The position numbers and the translations under genes are program-made. 64,000 bases of DNA from Sphingomonas faeni (GTDB lineage: Bacteria; Pseudomonadota; Alphaproteobacteria; Sphingomonadales; Sphingomonadaceae): the NCBI RefSeq assembly GCF_023195535.1, contig NZ_JALPNF010000001.1:682001-746000 (forward strand), in the 5' to 3' direction. Positions 45,223 to 54,113 of the stretch are shown here, piece after piece (the first letter of the stretch is position 1; every line of letters begins with the position of its first letter). The notes below the pieces were generated by a model, which was given only the letters and a program-made list of their open reading frames with translations, was not told where the DNA came from and did not search any database.

Positions 45223-46713
45223 ATGAACGCGCGCGCAGCCTTGGCCGAAGGGCGCCCGGCGCTCGTCTGGCGTCGCCAGGTCGCCGACACCGAAACGCCG
45301 GTCGCCGCCGCGCTGAAGCTGATCGAGCCGGGACGTGGCGACTTCCTGCTCGAATCGGTCGAGGGCGGTGAGATCCGCGGCCGCCACAGCCTGATCGGTC
45401 TCGCCCCCGACCTGCTGTTCCGCGCCAACGGCCACAGCGCGGAGATCAACCGTCACTGGGCAACCGATCGCGAGGCGTTCGAGCCTTGCCCGGCGCCGAC
45501 CCTCGACGCGTTGCGGATGCTGGTGGCGGAGTGCCGCGCGGAGGTTCCAGCCGAACTTCCCCGCGCGCTCGCCTGCCTCGTCGGCTATTTCGGCTACGAG
45601 ACGATCGGGCTGGTCGAGGACCTGCCGCAGCCGCCGGTCGATCCGCTCGGCCTGCCCGACATGATCTTCGTCCGGCCGACCGTCGTGCTCGTGTTCGATC
45701 GCCTGACCGACGCGCTGTACCTCGTCGCGCCCGCCTGGCCCGATCCTTCGCGCGACGCCGACGCGATCGTAAACGAGGCGGAAGAGCGTCTCGACGCGGT
45801 CGCCGCCAAGCTCGCCAGCACGCCCGTCCCCGCACCGATCCGCGCCGACGTCGCCGAGCCCGTCTACACGCCAGCCCTACCCGAAGGCCGCTACGGCGAG
45901 ATGGTCGCCACCGCGAAGGACTATATTCTCGCCGGCGACATCTTCCAGGTGGTCCTCGCCCAGCGGTTCAGCACGCCGTTCGCGTTGCCGCCGTTCGAGC
46001 TGTATCGCTCGCTACGGCGCATCAATCCGTCGCCGTTCCTCTATCACCTCGACCTGCCCGGCTTCGCACTGATCGGTTCGAGCCCCGAGATCCTCGTCCG
46101 CGTCCGCGACGACGAAGTGACGATCCGCCCGATCGCCGGCACCCGCCCACGTGGCAAGACCGCCGCCGAGGACGAGGCGAACCGCGTCAGCCTGCTCGCC
46201 GACCCCAAGGAGCGCGCCGAACACCTGATGCTGCTGGATTTGGGCCGCAACGACGTCGGCCGCGCCGCTGCGCCAGGGTCGGTGAAGGTGACGGCCAGCT
46301 ACGGCGTCGAGTTCTACAGCCACGTCATGCACATCGTCTCGAACGTCGTCGGCACGCTTTCCCCCGACAAGGACGCGCTAGACGCGCTGTTCGCCGGTTT
46401 CCCCGCCGGCACCGTCAGCGGCGCACCGAAAGTCCGCGCCTGCCAGATCATCGCCGAGCTGGAACCCGAACGCCGCGGCGCGTACGCAGGCGGGGTCGGC
46501 TATTTCTCGCCCGACGGCTCGATGGACTCGTGCATCGTGTTGCGCACGGCGGTGGTGAAGGACGGCACGATCCACGTCCAGGCCGGCGCCGGGATCGTCG
46601 CCGACAGCGTCCCCGAATACGAGCAGCGCGAGTGCGAGGCGAAGGCCGGCGCGATCCTAGCCGCCGCCCGCGAGGCCGTCAGCCGGGCGAAAGCACCGGG
46701 CTTCGGTCAGTAA
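45223..46713 (+). CDS. trpE: Anthranilate synthase component I
   Basis: TrpE makes anthranilate from chorismate with ammonia supplied by TrpG, the first step of tryptophan synthesis. The 496-residue protein has the N-terminal regulatory part (FLLESVEGGEIRGRHSLIG, the Trp-binding LLES) and the chorismate-binding domain (IAGTRPRGKTAAEDE, LMLLDLGRNDVGR, FPAGTVSGAPKVRA, GGVGYFSPDGSMDSCIVLRT). LLES suggests feedback inhibition by tryptophan. It lies seven bases after ppiD; trpG follows after about 800 bases containing a reverse-strand gene. Confidence 0.97.
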   Translation: MNARAALAEGRPALVWRRQVADTETPVAAALKLIEPGRGDFLLESVEGGEIRGRHSLIGLAPDLLFRANGHSAEINRHWATDREAFEPCPAPTLDALRMLVAECRAEVPAELPRALACLVGYFGYETIGLVEDLPQPPVDPLGLPDMIFVRPTVVLVFDRLTDALYLVAPAWPDPSRDADAIVNEAEERLDAVAAKLASTPVPAPIRADVAEPVYTPALPEGRYGEMVATAKDYILAGDIFQVVLAQRFSTPFALPPFELYRSLRRINPSPFLYHLDLPGFALIGSSPEILVRVRDDEVTIRPIAGTRPRGKTAAEDEANRVSLLADPKERAEHLMLLDLGRNDVGRAAAPGSVKVTASYGVEFYSHVMHIVSNVVGTLSPDKDALDALFAGFPAGTVSGAPKVRACQIIAELEPERRGAYAGGVGYFSPDGSMDSCIVLRTAVVKDGTIHVQAGAGIVADSVPEYEQRECEAKAGAILAAAREAVSRAKAPGFGQ

Positions 46714-46758
46714 GTCGCTTTGACCACGGACAAGGTGGGCCGGAGCCCGACAACTCAG

Positions 46759-46860
46759 CCACCCCGGCGAAGGCCGGGGCCCAATTGGTGAAGTCGCGGT
46801 AACGGGCCGGAACCTTTGTTTTTACCGTCGCTCAATTGGGCCCCGGCCTTCATCGAGGGG
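46759..46860. repeat. Decayed intergenic palindromic repeat (CCACCCCGGCGAAGG family)
   Basis: The left arm CCACCCCGGCGAAGGCCGGG is intact, and GGCCCAATTGG and CAATTGGGCC match. The right arm ends CCTTCATCGAGGGG instead of CCTTCGCCGGGGTGG, so the copy has begun to diverge. Confidence 0.8.
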
Positions 46861-46902
46861 CTTTGCTTTTTGGCTCGGCAACCGTCCAACTGACAAAAGC
46901 GG

Positions 46903-47307
46903 TTACGGCGTGGTGGTCGTCTCGCTCGCAGGCGCCCGGCGCTCCGCCGCAAACGCCTGGTTACGCTGCATGAAGCAGCCCGACTGGCCGCCCGTCCCGA
47001 CCGCCGAACACGTATCCGGCAACCCGCCGGCAACCCGCCCGATCTGATCCATCGTCGCCGCGCGGTTCACCCAGCTCTGGTTCTGCGCGGCGATGGGCTT
47101 GTCCTCGCGCAACGATTTCGGGATGCGGTATGGCTGGTCGAGCGTCGAGCACACGACGACTTCGCCGGCGCTGGACTTGGGGCATTTCTGGTCGCCGGTC
47201 AGCGTGACGCTGCGAATACGCTGGGGCGGGGTGTCGACCTGCGCGTCCTGGGCATATGCCATGCCGGGAAGTGCGATCAGTGCAGCGAGGACGACGGTAC
47301 GTAACAT
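46903..47307 (-). CDS. Small exported hypothetical protein
   Basis: Unrecognised 134-residue protein with a clear signal peptide (MLRTVVLAALIALPGMAYAQ). The mature part has four Cys residues (KCPKSS, VVVCST, PDTCSAV, SGCFMQ), enough for two disulfides, and a Thr-rich tail. AAGGAG lies nine bases before the ATG. It sits between trpE and trpG on the opposite strand, splitting the tryptophan genes, and is divergent from trpG. Confidence 0.82.
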   Translation of the reverse strand: MLRTVVLAALIALPGMAYAQDAQVDTPPQRIRSVTLTGDQKCPKSSAGEVVVCSTLDQPYRIPKSLREDKPIAAQNQSWVNRAATMDQIGRVAGGLPDTCSAVGTGGQSGCFMQRNQAFAAERRAPASETTTTP

Positions 47308-47521
47308 CGGTAAGGCTCCTTTGAACGGATAACGTCCGTCACGCGGCATTGCTCCGCGCTGAATGATGCGCCGCCTGCGCTTCCGATATAGGAAGGAACC
47401 CGACGATCCGCGACTGCGCCGTGGCAAAATCGGGGCAATCGCTCGCAGCGCGGTTGATGGAGCGTAACATGTGGGGCCGCTGCCATGTTGCACCGCGCCC
47501 CGGTTAGGCTAAGGCGGCGCC

Positions 47522-48118
47522 ATGATCCTCGTCGTCGACAATTACGACAGCTTCACCTGGAACCTCGTCCATTACCTGATGGAACTGGGCGCCGAGGTCG
47601 AAGTCGTCCGCAACGATGCGATCTCCGCCGGGCAGGCTCTGTCGTCGGGCGCGGACGCGTTCCTCATTTCCCCCGGCCCCTGCACGCCGACCGAGGCGGG
47701 GGTGAGCCTCGACCTCGTCGCGGCCTGCGCGGACGCGGGCAAGCCGTTGCTCGGCGTGTGCCTCGGCCACCAGGCGATCGGCCAGCATTTCGGCGGCAAG
47801 GTCGAGCGTGGCGGGCTCATGCACGGCAAGACCTCGCCCGTGCTGCATGACGATACCGGGCTGTACGCCGGATTGCCCTCCCCCTTCATCGCCACGCGCT
47901 ATCACTCGCTGATCGTCAACGCGGTCCCCGACACGCTGGTGGTGAATGCGACCGCGCAGGACGGCACTGTCATGGGCTTCCGCCACAAGACGCTGCCGAT
48001 CCACGGCGTGCAGTTCCATCCGGAAAGCATCGCGACCGAGCACGGCCACGCGATGCTCGCCAACTTCCTGAAGATGGCCGACATCCCGGTGAATGCGCGC
48101 GAAGGCCTGAAGGTATGA
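47522..48118 (+). CDS. trpG: Anthranilate synthase glutamine amidotransferase component
   Basis: Class I glutamine amidotransferase, 198 residues, that supplies ammonia to TrpE and may also serve aminodeoxychorismate synthase (PabA). Catalytic Cys is in GVCLGHQ, with the His-Glu pair in GVQFHPES. It begins [19 protein letters not shown], the standard TrpG start. A palindromic repeat lies between it and trpD. Promoter expected in the 215-base divergent gap upstream. Confidence 0.97.
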   Translation: MILVVDNYDSFTWNLVHYLMELGAEVEVVRNDAISAGQALSSGADAFLISPGPCTPTEAGVSLDLVAACADAGKPLLGVCLGHQAIGQHFGGKVERGGLMHGKTSPVLHDDTGLYAGLPSPFIATRYHSLIVNAVPDTLVVNATAQDGTVMGFRHKTLPIHGVQFHPESIATEHGHAMLANFLKMADIPVNAREGLKV

Positions 48119-48135
48119 GCGCGACCTTTATCCTC

Positions 48136-48232
48136 CGTCACCCCGGACCAGTTCCGGGGTCCACGGTTCCGCACGCTCGCCGGCCGACGAAAACGCGGAA
48201 CGGTGGATGCCGGAACGAGCCCGGCATGACGG
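48136..48232. repeat. Intergenic palindromic repeat (CGTCACCCCGGAC family)
   Basis: Begins CGTCACCCCGGACCAG and ends CCGGCATGACGG, with GGTCCAC and GGTGGATGCCGGAAC inside, nearly as in 9031-9126. It lies inside the trpG-trpD transcript, so it is likely to be transcribed. Confidence 0.75.
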
Positions 48233-48239
48233 TGCTAGT

Positions 48240-49232
48240 ATGACTACGATGACCCTCCTCCCAGACCCCAGCTCCCCCCTCTCCCGCGAGTCCGCCCGCG
48301 AGGCGTTCTCCGACATCCTCGACGCACGCGTCAGCGACGACGCGATCGCCACCTTCCTGATCAATCTCGCGACCCGCGGCGAAACCAGCATCGAGATCGC
48401 CGAAGCCGCGCGCGCTCTCCGCAACCGGATGATCCCGATCGACGCGCCCGCCGGCGCGATCGACGTCTGCGGCACCGGCGGGGACGGCCACCACACGTTG
48501 AACGTTTCGACCGCCGTCGCCCTCGTCGTCGCAGCCACCGGCGTCCCCGTCGCCAAGCACGGCAACCGCGCCGCCTCCAGCAAGGCCGGCGCCGCGGACA
48601 CGCTGGAAGTCCTCGGCCTCGACATGGACCGCGCCGGCGCCACTGCTGAAGCAAGCCTCAACGAGATCGGCATCGCCTTCCTGTTCGCCGCCAACCACCA
48701 CCCGGCGATGAAGCGCATCACCCCGATCCGCCAGCGCATCGGCAAGCGCACGATCTTCAACCTGATGGGCCCGCTCGCTAACCCCGCCGGCACCACCCGC
48801 CAGCTGATCGGCATCGCCCGCCCCGACTACGTATCGCTCTATGCCGACGCGCTGGAGCAACTCGGCACCGAAGCCGCTCTGGTGGTCTCGGGCGAAGAGG
48901 GCCTCGACGAGCTGTCGGGCGCCGGCCCCAGCATCGTAGCCTCGGTCGGCAGCGTCGCGCTGCCCGCTCGGATCACGCCCGAAGATGCAGGCCTCACCCG
49001 CCACGCGATCACCGATATCCGCGGCGGCGATGCGGCGCACAATGCCGACGCGCTCCGCCGCCTGCTCAGGGGCGAGGCTGGCCCCTACCGCGACGCCGTC
49101 CTGCTCAACGCCGCCGCGGCCTTGATGGTCGCGGGCACCGTCCCCACTCTCGTCGAAGGCGCCGCGCAAGCCGCCGCCGCCCTAGACACCGGCAGCGCCG
49201 ACGCGTTGCTCGCCCGCTGGATCGCCTACTGA
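48240..49232 (+). CDS. trpD: Anthranilate phosphoribosyltransferase
   Basis: Transfers phosphoribosyl from PRPP to anthranilate. The 330-residue protein has the PRPP motif [15 protein letters not shown], the region [20 protein letters not shown] and [12 protein letters not shown], all family hallmarks. The start is 7 bases after the palindromic repeat ends; the ribosome site is weak and a GTG/ATG within the repeat could compete. It is followed by trpC after one base. Confidence 0.97.
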   Translation: MTTMTLLPDPSSPLSRESAREAFSDILDARVSDDAIATFLINLATRGETSIEIAEAARALRNRMIPIDAPAGAIDVCGTGGDGHHTLNVSTAVALVVAATGVPVAKHGNRAASSKAGAADTLEVLGLDMDRAGATAEASLNEIGIAFLFAANHHPAMKRITPIRQRIGKRTIFNLMGPLANPAGTTRQLIGIARPDYVSLYADALEQLGTEAALVVSGEEGLDELSGAGPSIVASVGSVALPARITPEDAGLTRHAITDIRGGDAAHNADALRRLLRGEAGPYRDAVLLNAAAALMVAGTVPTLVEGAAQAAAALDTGSADALLARWIAY

Positions 49233-49233
49233 C

Positions 49234-50010
49234 ATGACCATGCTCGACCGTATCCTCGAGACCAAGCGCGCCGAAGTCGCTGCGCGTAAAGCCACCACCT
49301 CGCTCGCCGATATCGACGCCGGCATCGCCCGCATGTCGAAACCTCGCGGCTTCCGCGCCGCGCTCGACGCGAAGACCGGCTACGCGCTGGTCGCCGAGGT
49401 CAAGAAGGCAAGCCCCTCGAAAGGCCTGATCCGCGCAGACTTCGATCCCGTAGCCCACGCTCGCGCCTACGAAGCCGGCGGCGCCGCGTGCCTGTCAGTG
49501 CTGACCGACGAAAAATGGTTCCAGGGCTCCGACGCCTATCTGACCGCGGCCCGCGACGCCGTCTCGATCCCCGTCCTGCGGAAAGACTTCATGGTCGATC
49601 CGTGGCAGTCGACCGAGGCGCGCGCGATCGGTGCGGACTGCATCCTGATCATCGTCGCCGCGCTCGACGACGTCCAGATGGCCGAGATCGAGGCGTCCGC
49701 GCTCGAATGCGGCATGGACGTCCTGGTCGAGGTCCACGACGCGCATGAGATGGAGCGCGCACTGAAGCTCAAGTCGCGCCTGATCGGCGTCAACAACCGC
49801 GACCTGCGCGACTTCACCGTCGATTTCCAGCGCACCTACGACCTCGTCGGCAAGGCGCCCAAGGACTGCACCTTCGTCGCCGAGAGCGGTCTCACGACCC
49901 GCGCGGAACTCGACGCGATGGCCGAGCACGACATCCGCTGCTTCCTGATCGGCGAAGCGCTCATGCGGCGGAACGACGTCGAAGCCGCCACCCGGGCGCT
50001 AGTGGGTTGA
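49234..50010 (+). CDS. trpC: Indole-3-glycerol phosphate synthase
   Basis: Converts carboxyphenylaminodeoxyribulose phosphate to indole-3-glycerol phosphate. TIM barrel of 258 residues with [33 protein letters not shown] and FVAESGLTT, the catalytic and phosphate-binding segments of the family. No fused TrpF domain. It directly follows trpD and its stop overlaps the start of moaC. Confidence 0.98.
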   Translation: MTMLDRILETKRAEVAARKATTSLADIDAGIARMSKPRGFRAALDAKTGYALVAEVKKASPSKGLIRADFDPVAHARAYEAGGAACLSVLTDEKWFQGSDAYLTAARDAVSIPVLRKDFMVDPWQSTEARAIGADCILIIVAALDDVQMAEIEASALECGMDVLVEVHDAHEMERALKLKSRLIGVNNRDLRDFTVDFQRTYDLVGKAPKDCTFVAESGLTTRAELDAMAEHDIRCFLIGEALMRRNDVEAATRALVG

Positions 50011-50474
50011 CCGGCTTAACCCACATCGACGAGGCCGGCGCGGCAAGGATGGTCGACGTCGGTGGCAAGACCGTCACCGCCCGCGAAGCCGTCGCCTCCG
50101 GCCGCATCACCATGTCCACCGAAGCCGCCGCGGCGATCGGCGCCGGCACCGCAAAGAAGGGCGACGTCCTTGCCGTCGCCCGCGTCGCCGGCATCATGGC
50201 CGCCAAACGCACCAGCGACCTGATCCCGCTCTGCCACCCGCTCCCGCTGACCAAGGTCGAGATCGAACTGGTCGTCGACGAAACCGGCGTAACCGCCACC
50301 GCCACCGCCTCGACCGAAGGCAAGACCGGCGTCGAGATGGAAGCCCTGACCGCTGCGACGGTAACGCTCCTCACGATCTACGACATGGCGAAAGCAATCG
50401 ACAAGACAATGGTCCTCTCCGACATCCGCGTCAGAGCAAAGAGCGGCGGAAAATCCGGCAACTGGACGGCGTAA
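50007..50474 (+). CDS. moaC: Cyclic pyranopterin monophosphate synthase
   Basis: MoaC, the second step of molybdenum cofactor synthesis. The 155-residue protein starts [24 protein letters not shown], matching the family N-terminus, and has IPLCHPLPL and [12 protein letters not shown] near the active site. The start is TTG, overlapping the trpC stop as TTGA, so translation is probably coupled; no ATG or GTG gives the conserved N-terminus. A trpC-moaC-moeA order is common in alphaproteobacteria. Confidence 0.96.
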   Translation: MTGLTHIDEAGAARMVDVGGKTVTAREAVASGRITMSTEAAAAIGAGTAKKGDVLAVARVAGIMAAKRTSDLIPLCHPLPLTKVEIELVVDETGVTATATASTEGKTGVEMEALTAATVTLLTIYDMAKAIDKTMVLSDIRVRAKSGGKSGNWTA

Positions 50475-50477
50475 CGA

Positions 50478-50535
50478 GGAACCCTCTCTCCAAAGGGGAG
50501 AGGGAAAGACGCCAAAGGCGGCGAGGGTGAGGGCA
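50478..50535. repeat. Single-arm repeat (CTCTCCAAAGGGGAGAG type)
   Basis: CCCTCTCTCCAAAGGGGAGAGGG forms a hairpin, and GACGCCAAAGGCGGCGAGGGT follows. It resembles the left part of the element at 29497-29618. It sits in the gap between the convergent moaC and tonB genes. Confidence 0.55.
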
Positions 50536-50566
50536 AGCCCAGCAAGACGCGCTCGGCTAAATCCCC

Positions 50567-51304
50567 TCAATCCCCATCCATAGACCAGTCATGGTACTCC
50601 ACGATCGTAGACTCCACCGGCCGCCCCGCCGCATCCAGCGAAGGGTCATACCGAAACCGCTGCTCGATCAGCCGACACGTCAAATTGTCCAGCACCCGGC
50701 TTCCGCTCGACCGGGTCGCCCGGCACCGCGACACCCGTCCGCTGACCTCGACGGTATAGCGCACCCAAACGATCCCGCTGATGCCCGTATCCGGCGCATC
50801 GCGCGGATAGTCCGAGTCCCGCAACCGCCCGCTGCGCCACTCCGGCGGCGTCTCCTCGCCACCCCCGCCGTCGCCATCGCCATACCCTCCGCTCCCGGTT
50901 CCATTACCGATCCCGCCACTCCCGGTCCCCGGCCCACGCACATTCGAAGCGCCCGAATTCGCCTCCGCACCCACCCCAGCCTTCTCCGCCACGACAACCG
51001 GCGGCGGCACGACGATCGGCACCACCGGCGGCGGCGCGACCACCTCGGTAGCCTTCGACTTCAGGTTCGGCGGCGACGCGGCCCCCTCGGGCTTGCGACT
51101 AGGCGAAGGTCGAGGCCTGACCTTCTCCTCGGGCGGCGGCGGGGGCGGCGCCACGCTGAACACCTTCAACGCGTCCGTGACGGCCGCCGGCAGCGGCACC
51201 ACCAACCCATAGATCAGCGCATAGCCCAGCAACCCCGACACCAGGACCGCGCCCGTCGCCGCCCCGATCCTGTCTATCGCCCGCGGCTGATTGCGTGTCA
51301 TCAT
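50567..51304 (-). CDS. TonB-family energy transducer
   Basis: TonB-like protein of 245 residues. An N-terminal transmembrane anchor (GAATGAVLVSGLLGYALIYGLVV) is followed by a Pro-rich periplasmic spacer (PPPPPPEEKVRPRPSPS), a Gly-rich stretch (GPGTGSGGIGNGTGSGGYGDGDGGGG) and a C-terminal TonB domain (GISGIVWVRYTVEVSGRVSRC ... LIEQRFRYDP). It may energise receptors such as the one at 11830-14901. No exbB/exbD lies nearby. The start could be either of two adjacent ATG codons. Inserted on the opposite strand between moaC and moeA. Confidence 0.93.
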   Translation of the reverse strand: MMTRNQPRAIDRIGAATGAVLVSGLLGYALIYGLVVPLPAAVTDALKVFSVAPPPPPPEEKVRPRPSPSRKPEGAASPPNLKSKATEVVAPPPVVPIVVPPPVVVAEKAGVGAEANSGASNVRGPGTGSGGIGNGTGSGGYGDGDGGGGEETPPEWRSGRLRDSDYPRDAPDTGISGIVWVRYTVEVSGRVSRCRATRSSGSRVLDNLTCRLIEQRFRYDPSLDAAGRPVESTIVEYHDWSMDGD

Positions 51305-51800
51305 ACTGATCTGGTGTCTCTTTCCCCCCAAACAAAGCCCCGTAAAGGATGAACCCTCGCTGGCTGGAGGTTCGAGGGACGCGTTAGACGATCACCCGCA
51401 GCCTAGCCCGCCCGGAAGAAAACAGTCCCCCAAATCCACCCCGGCGAAGGCCGGGGCCCAATTGGGAACGCCAACATTATAGCAACCGCCATCCGCCCAA
51501 CCCTTTGCTTCCCCGCGAAGGCGGGGACCCACACTGGACTCTCGCCTTCGCGGGAGAACAAGGAGGCGGTAGCAACCGTTCGAAATCGATCAGCCCAAAG
51601 CGCCCTCAACGGCCCGCCGCCCCCCTCGCTCAGCCAACAACACCTGTCCTACACCCGGAACCCGTGACAGAGCATGGAACATACCCCCGCACCCCGCGCT
51701 TCCCCCTTATTCGCGCCCCAAAGCACAAACCGCCAAACCGCTCCTAGCGGCTATACTTCCTACACTTCACCCTTCAGAACTGCCCGGAAACAGAGCCTTC
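51305..51800. other. Repeat-containing gap between tonB and moeA
   Basis: No gene is supported in this 496-base stretch. It holds a single arm of the CACCCCGGCGAAGGCCGGGG family near 51437-51468, and a hairpin pair near 51508-51562 (TCCCCGCGAAGGCGGGGA facing TCTCGCCTTCGCGGGAGA). The moeA and tonB promoters should lie at the two ends. The rest has no recognisable structure. Confidence 0.6.
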
Positions 51801-52982
51801 ATGACCCTAGTCCCCGTCGCCGAAGCCCAGACCCGCCTCTTCACCATGGCCCCTCGCGTCGGCCACGAGACCGTCCCCTTACGCGAAGCAGCCGGCCGCT
51901 GGGCCGCGGAGGACATCCTCGCCCGCCGCACGCAGCCGGCCGCCGACCTCTCGGCAATGGACGGCTACGCGATCCGCTTCGAAGACCTCCCCGGCCCCTG
52001 GAAAGTCATCGGCGAAAGCGCCGCCGGCCGCCCCTTCCCCGGCAAAGTCGCCCCCGGCCAAGCCACACGCATCTTCACCGGCGCCGCGATACCCGAAGGC
52101 GCCGACACCGTCATGGTCCAGGAAGAGGCCGAGCGCGACGGCACCACCCTGATCCTAGCCGGCGAAGGTCCGCCGACGTTCGGCCGCAACACCCGCCGCA
52201 AAGGCCTCGACTTCTCAACCGGCACCCGCCTGATCGCCGCCGGCGACCGCCTCAGCCCGGCGCGCATCGCCGTCGCCGCGACCGGCGGCCACGGCCGCCT
52301 GACCGTCAACCGCCGCGTCCGCGTCGCCGTCGCCGCCACCGGCGACGAACTCGTCCCCCCCGGCTCCACGACCGACGGCGTCGCACTGCCCGAATCGAAC
52401 GGCATCATGCTGGCGGCAATGCTCGCCGACATGCCCGTCGACATCATCGACCTCGGAATTCTCCCCGACAATCTCGAAATCCTCCGCGACGCGTTCGCCA
52501 GCGTCCAAGCCGACCTGCTCGTCACAACTGGCGGCGCGTCGGTGGGCGATCACGACCTGGTCCGCCCCGCAATAGAGGCGGCCGGCGGCACGATAGATTT
52601 CTGGCGGATCGCGCTTCGCCCCGGCAAGCCGATGATGGCCGGCCGGATCGGCGAAATGATGGTGCTCGGCCTCCCCGGCAACCCGGTTTCCGCGTTCGTC
52701 ACCGCCACGCTGTTCGTGAAGCCGGTTGTCGCACACATGGCCGGCGCGCGCGACCCGCTTCCCCAGTCGACCCACTCGCTGCTCGGCGAAGACCTCCCCG
52801 CTAACAACGCGCGCACCGACTATCTCCGCGCCGAACTGCGGGACGGCAAGGCCTATGCCTCGACGATCCAGGACAGCTCGATGCTGCTGACGCTGGCCCG
52901 CTCGACCTGCCTCATCGTCCGCGCCGGCAACGCGCCGGTGGCATACCAAGGCGAATCGGCGGAAATCCTCGTTATCGCGTGA
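51801..52982 (+). CDS. moeA: Molybdopterin molybdotransferase MoeA
   Basis: MoeA inserts molybdate into adenylylated molybdopterin. The 393-residue protein has the N-terminal region PAADLSAMDGYAIRFED, GAAIPEGADTVMVQEE, the MoCF-biosynthesis domain VTTGGASVGDHDLV and the FRPGKP-like segment RIALRPGKPMMAGR with GLPGNPVSAFVT. Full length. It is followed by lexA after 68 bases with its own promoter. Confidence 0.97.
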   Translation: MTLVPVAEAQTRLFTMAPRVGHETVPLREAAGRWAAEDILARRTQPAADLSAMDGYAIRFEDLPGPWKVIGESAAGRPFPGKVAPGQATRIFTGAAIPEGADTVMVQEEAERDGTTLILAGEGPPTFGRNTRRKGLDFSTGTRLIAAGDRLSPARIAVAATGGHGRLTVNRRVRVAVAATGDELVPPGSTTDGVALPESNGIMLAAMLADMPVDIIDLGILPDNLEILRDAFASVQADLLVTTGGASVGDHDLVRPAIEAAGGTIDFWRIALRPGKPMMAGRIGEMMVLGLPGNPVSAFVTATLFVKPVVAHMAGARDPLPQSTHSLLGEDLPANNARTDYLRAELRDGKAYASTIQDSSMLLTLARSTCLIVRAGNAPVAYQGESAEILVIA

Positions 52983-52991
52983 TACGAGCGC

Positions 52992-53020
52992 TTGACGCCG
53001 TTAATTATGTTCCATAGAAG
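52992..53020 (+). promoter_or_regulatory. lexA promoter (sigma-70 type)
   Basis: TTGACG at 52992-52997, 17 bases, then TAGAAG at 53015-53020. The -10 element overlaps the LexA half-sites, so LexA bound here would block transcription. About 30 bases upstream of the ATG. Confidence 0.7.
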
Positions 53021-53034
53021 TTCCCAGTCTGTTC
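53009..53034 (+). promoter_or_regulatory. LexA operator with three GTTC half-sites
   Basis: GTTC occurs at 53009, 53020 and 53031, each separated by exactly seven bases, giving two overlapping GTTC-N7-GTTC boxes, the alphaproteobacterial SOS consensus. It lies 17 bases before the lexA start and overlaps the -10 element, consistent with autoregulation. Confidence 0.92.
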
Positions 53035-53050
53035 CGGACGGAGAACCGCC

Positions 53051-53725
53051 ATGCTCACGCGCAAGCAGCACGAACTCGTCTGCTTCATCAACGATCGCCT
53101 CAACGAAACCGGCGTCTCGCCGTCGTTCGAGGAGATGAAGGACGCGCTCGACCTCAAGTCGAAGTCAGGCGTCCACCGTCTGATCAGCGCGCTCGAGGAG
53201 CGCAACTTCATCCGCCGCCTGCCGAACCGCGCGCGCGCACTCGAAGTGCTGCGCATGCCCGAGCGTGCGGAGAAAAAGGCGCCGTCGAAGGCGTCGAACG
53301 TCAAGGCGGCCCCCACCGCCGCCACGCCACAACCGGCCAACGACGTCATCGAGATTCCCCTCCACGGCCGCATCGCCGCCGGCGTCCCGATCGAGGCGTT
53401 CGAAGGCAGCACGATGCTAGCCGTACCCGCCGCGTTGCTCGGCACCGGCGAACATTACGCGCTGGAAGTCTCCGGCGATTCGATGGTCGAAGCCGGCATC
53501 CTCGACGGCGACTACGCCTTGATCCGCCGCACCGAGACAGCTCGCGACGGCGAGATCGTCGTCGCCCTGATCGAAGACAGCGAAGCCACGCTCAAATACT
53601 TCCGCCGCGAAGGCGCCATGGTCCGCCTCGACCCAGCCAACCGCGCCTACGACCCCCAACGCTACGCCCCCGCGCAAGTCCGCGTGCAAGGCAAACTCTC
53701 CGGCATCCTCCGCCGCTACGACTGA
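53051..53725 (+). CDS. lexA: SOS repressor LexA
   Basis: LexA represses the DNA-damage response and cleaves itself when RecA is activated. The 224-residue protein has an N-terminal winged helix ([29 protein letters not shown]), a long linker (residues 72-98), the cleavage site Ala110-Gly111 in RIAAGVP, catalytic Ser144 in SGDSM and Lys182 in ATLKYF. Spacing matches E. coli LexA (119/156). GGAG precedes the ATG. It is autoregulated through the boxes just upstream. Confidence 0.98.
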   Translation: MLTRKQHELVCFINDRLNETGVSPSFEEMKDALDLKSKSGVHRLISALEERNFIRRLPNRARALEVLRMPERAEKKAPSKASNVKAAPTAATPQPANDVIEIPLHGRIAAGVPIEAFEGSTMLAVPAALLGTGEHYALEVSGDSMVEAGILDGDYALIRRTETARDGEIVVALIEDSEATLKYFRREGAMVRLDPANRAYDPQRYAPAQVRVQGKLSGILRRYD

Positions 53726-53758
53726 GCTGCCAGCGCCTACTCTGCGCAGCATAAAGAA

Positions 53759-53919
53759 TATGTTCGCGCGGAGACGCGGAGCCGCGGAGGTTTTTCGGTT
53801 GGGTAGAACCTTGCGCTTTAAAATGACCGCGGGAGGGACGGCCGGATAGTCTCTAACCTGGTCCGGTTCGTCGTCTAAGACACTGCTCCGCGCCTCCGCG
53901 TCTCCGCGTGAAAATTTAT
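53759..53919. repeat. Long inverted repeat (CGCGGAGACGCGGAG family)
   Basis: The left arm TGTTCGCGCGGAGACGCGGA and the right arm CTCCGCGTCTCCGCGTGAAA are inverted over about 30 bases, with an unrelated centre of about 100 bases. It follows the lexA stop. With the next element it fills the 315-base gap 53726-54040, which has no gene. Confidence 0.75.
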
Positions 53920-53953
53920 CGGCCGGCCAGCGCGCGCGTCCGCTGGTGATTTG

Positions 53954-54113
53954 GATCACGCGAAGGCGCAAGGGCGCGGAGATGTTGCGTTTTGGGGGAC
54001 GCCTACTTCCACCTCGAAGCGGTCAAGGCGACGAGGCTGCTCAATCCTTCATGGAGTTCGGGATGGTCTCCCGATCGCCATCACCGGCGCGCCTTTGCGC
54101 CGTTGCGTGAACA
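53954..54113. repeat. Long inverted repeat (CACGCGAAGGCGC family) overlapping comEC
   Basis: TCACGCGAAGGCGCAAGGGC at the left and GCGCGCCTTTGCGCCGTTGC, then GTGAACAT, at the right form an imperfect inverted repeat. It is related to the element at 15040-15225. Its right half overlaps the last 24 or so codons of comEC. Confidence 0.7.

Noticed and set aside
42321..45449. A 1042-codon open frame antisense to ppiD and overlapping tpiA
   Set aside because: It is a shadow of ppiD in another frame; its sequence matches no fold I recognise and it would cover the divergent promoter.
47395..47425. GGAAC near trpG as a possible EcfG promoter
   Set aside because: The sequence 17 bases downstream is CGCC, not CGTT, and a biosynthetic gene is not an expected target.
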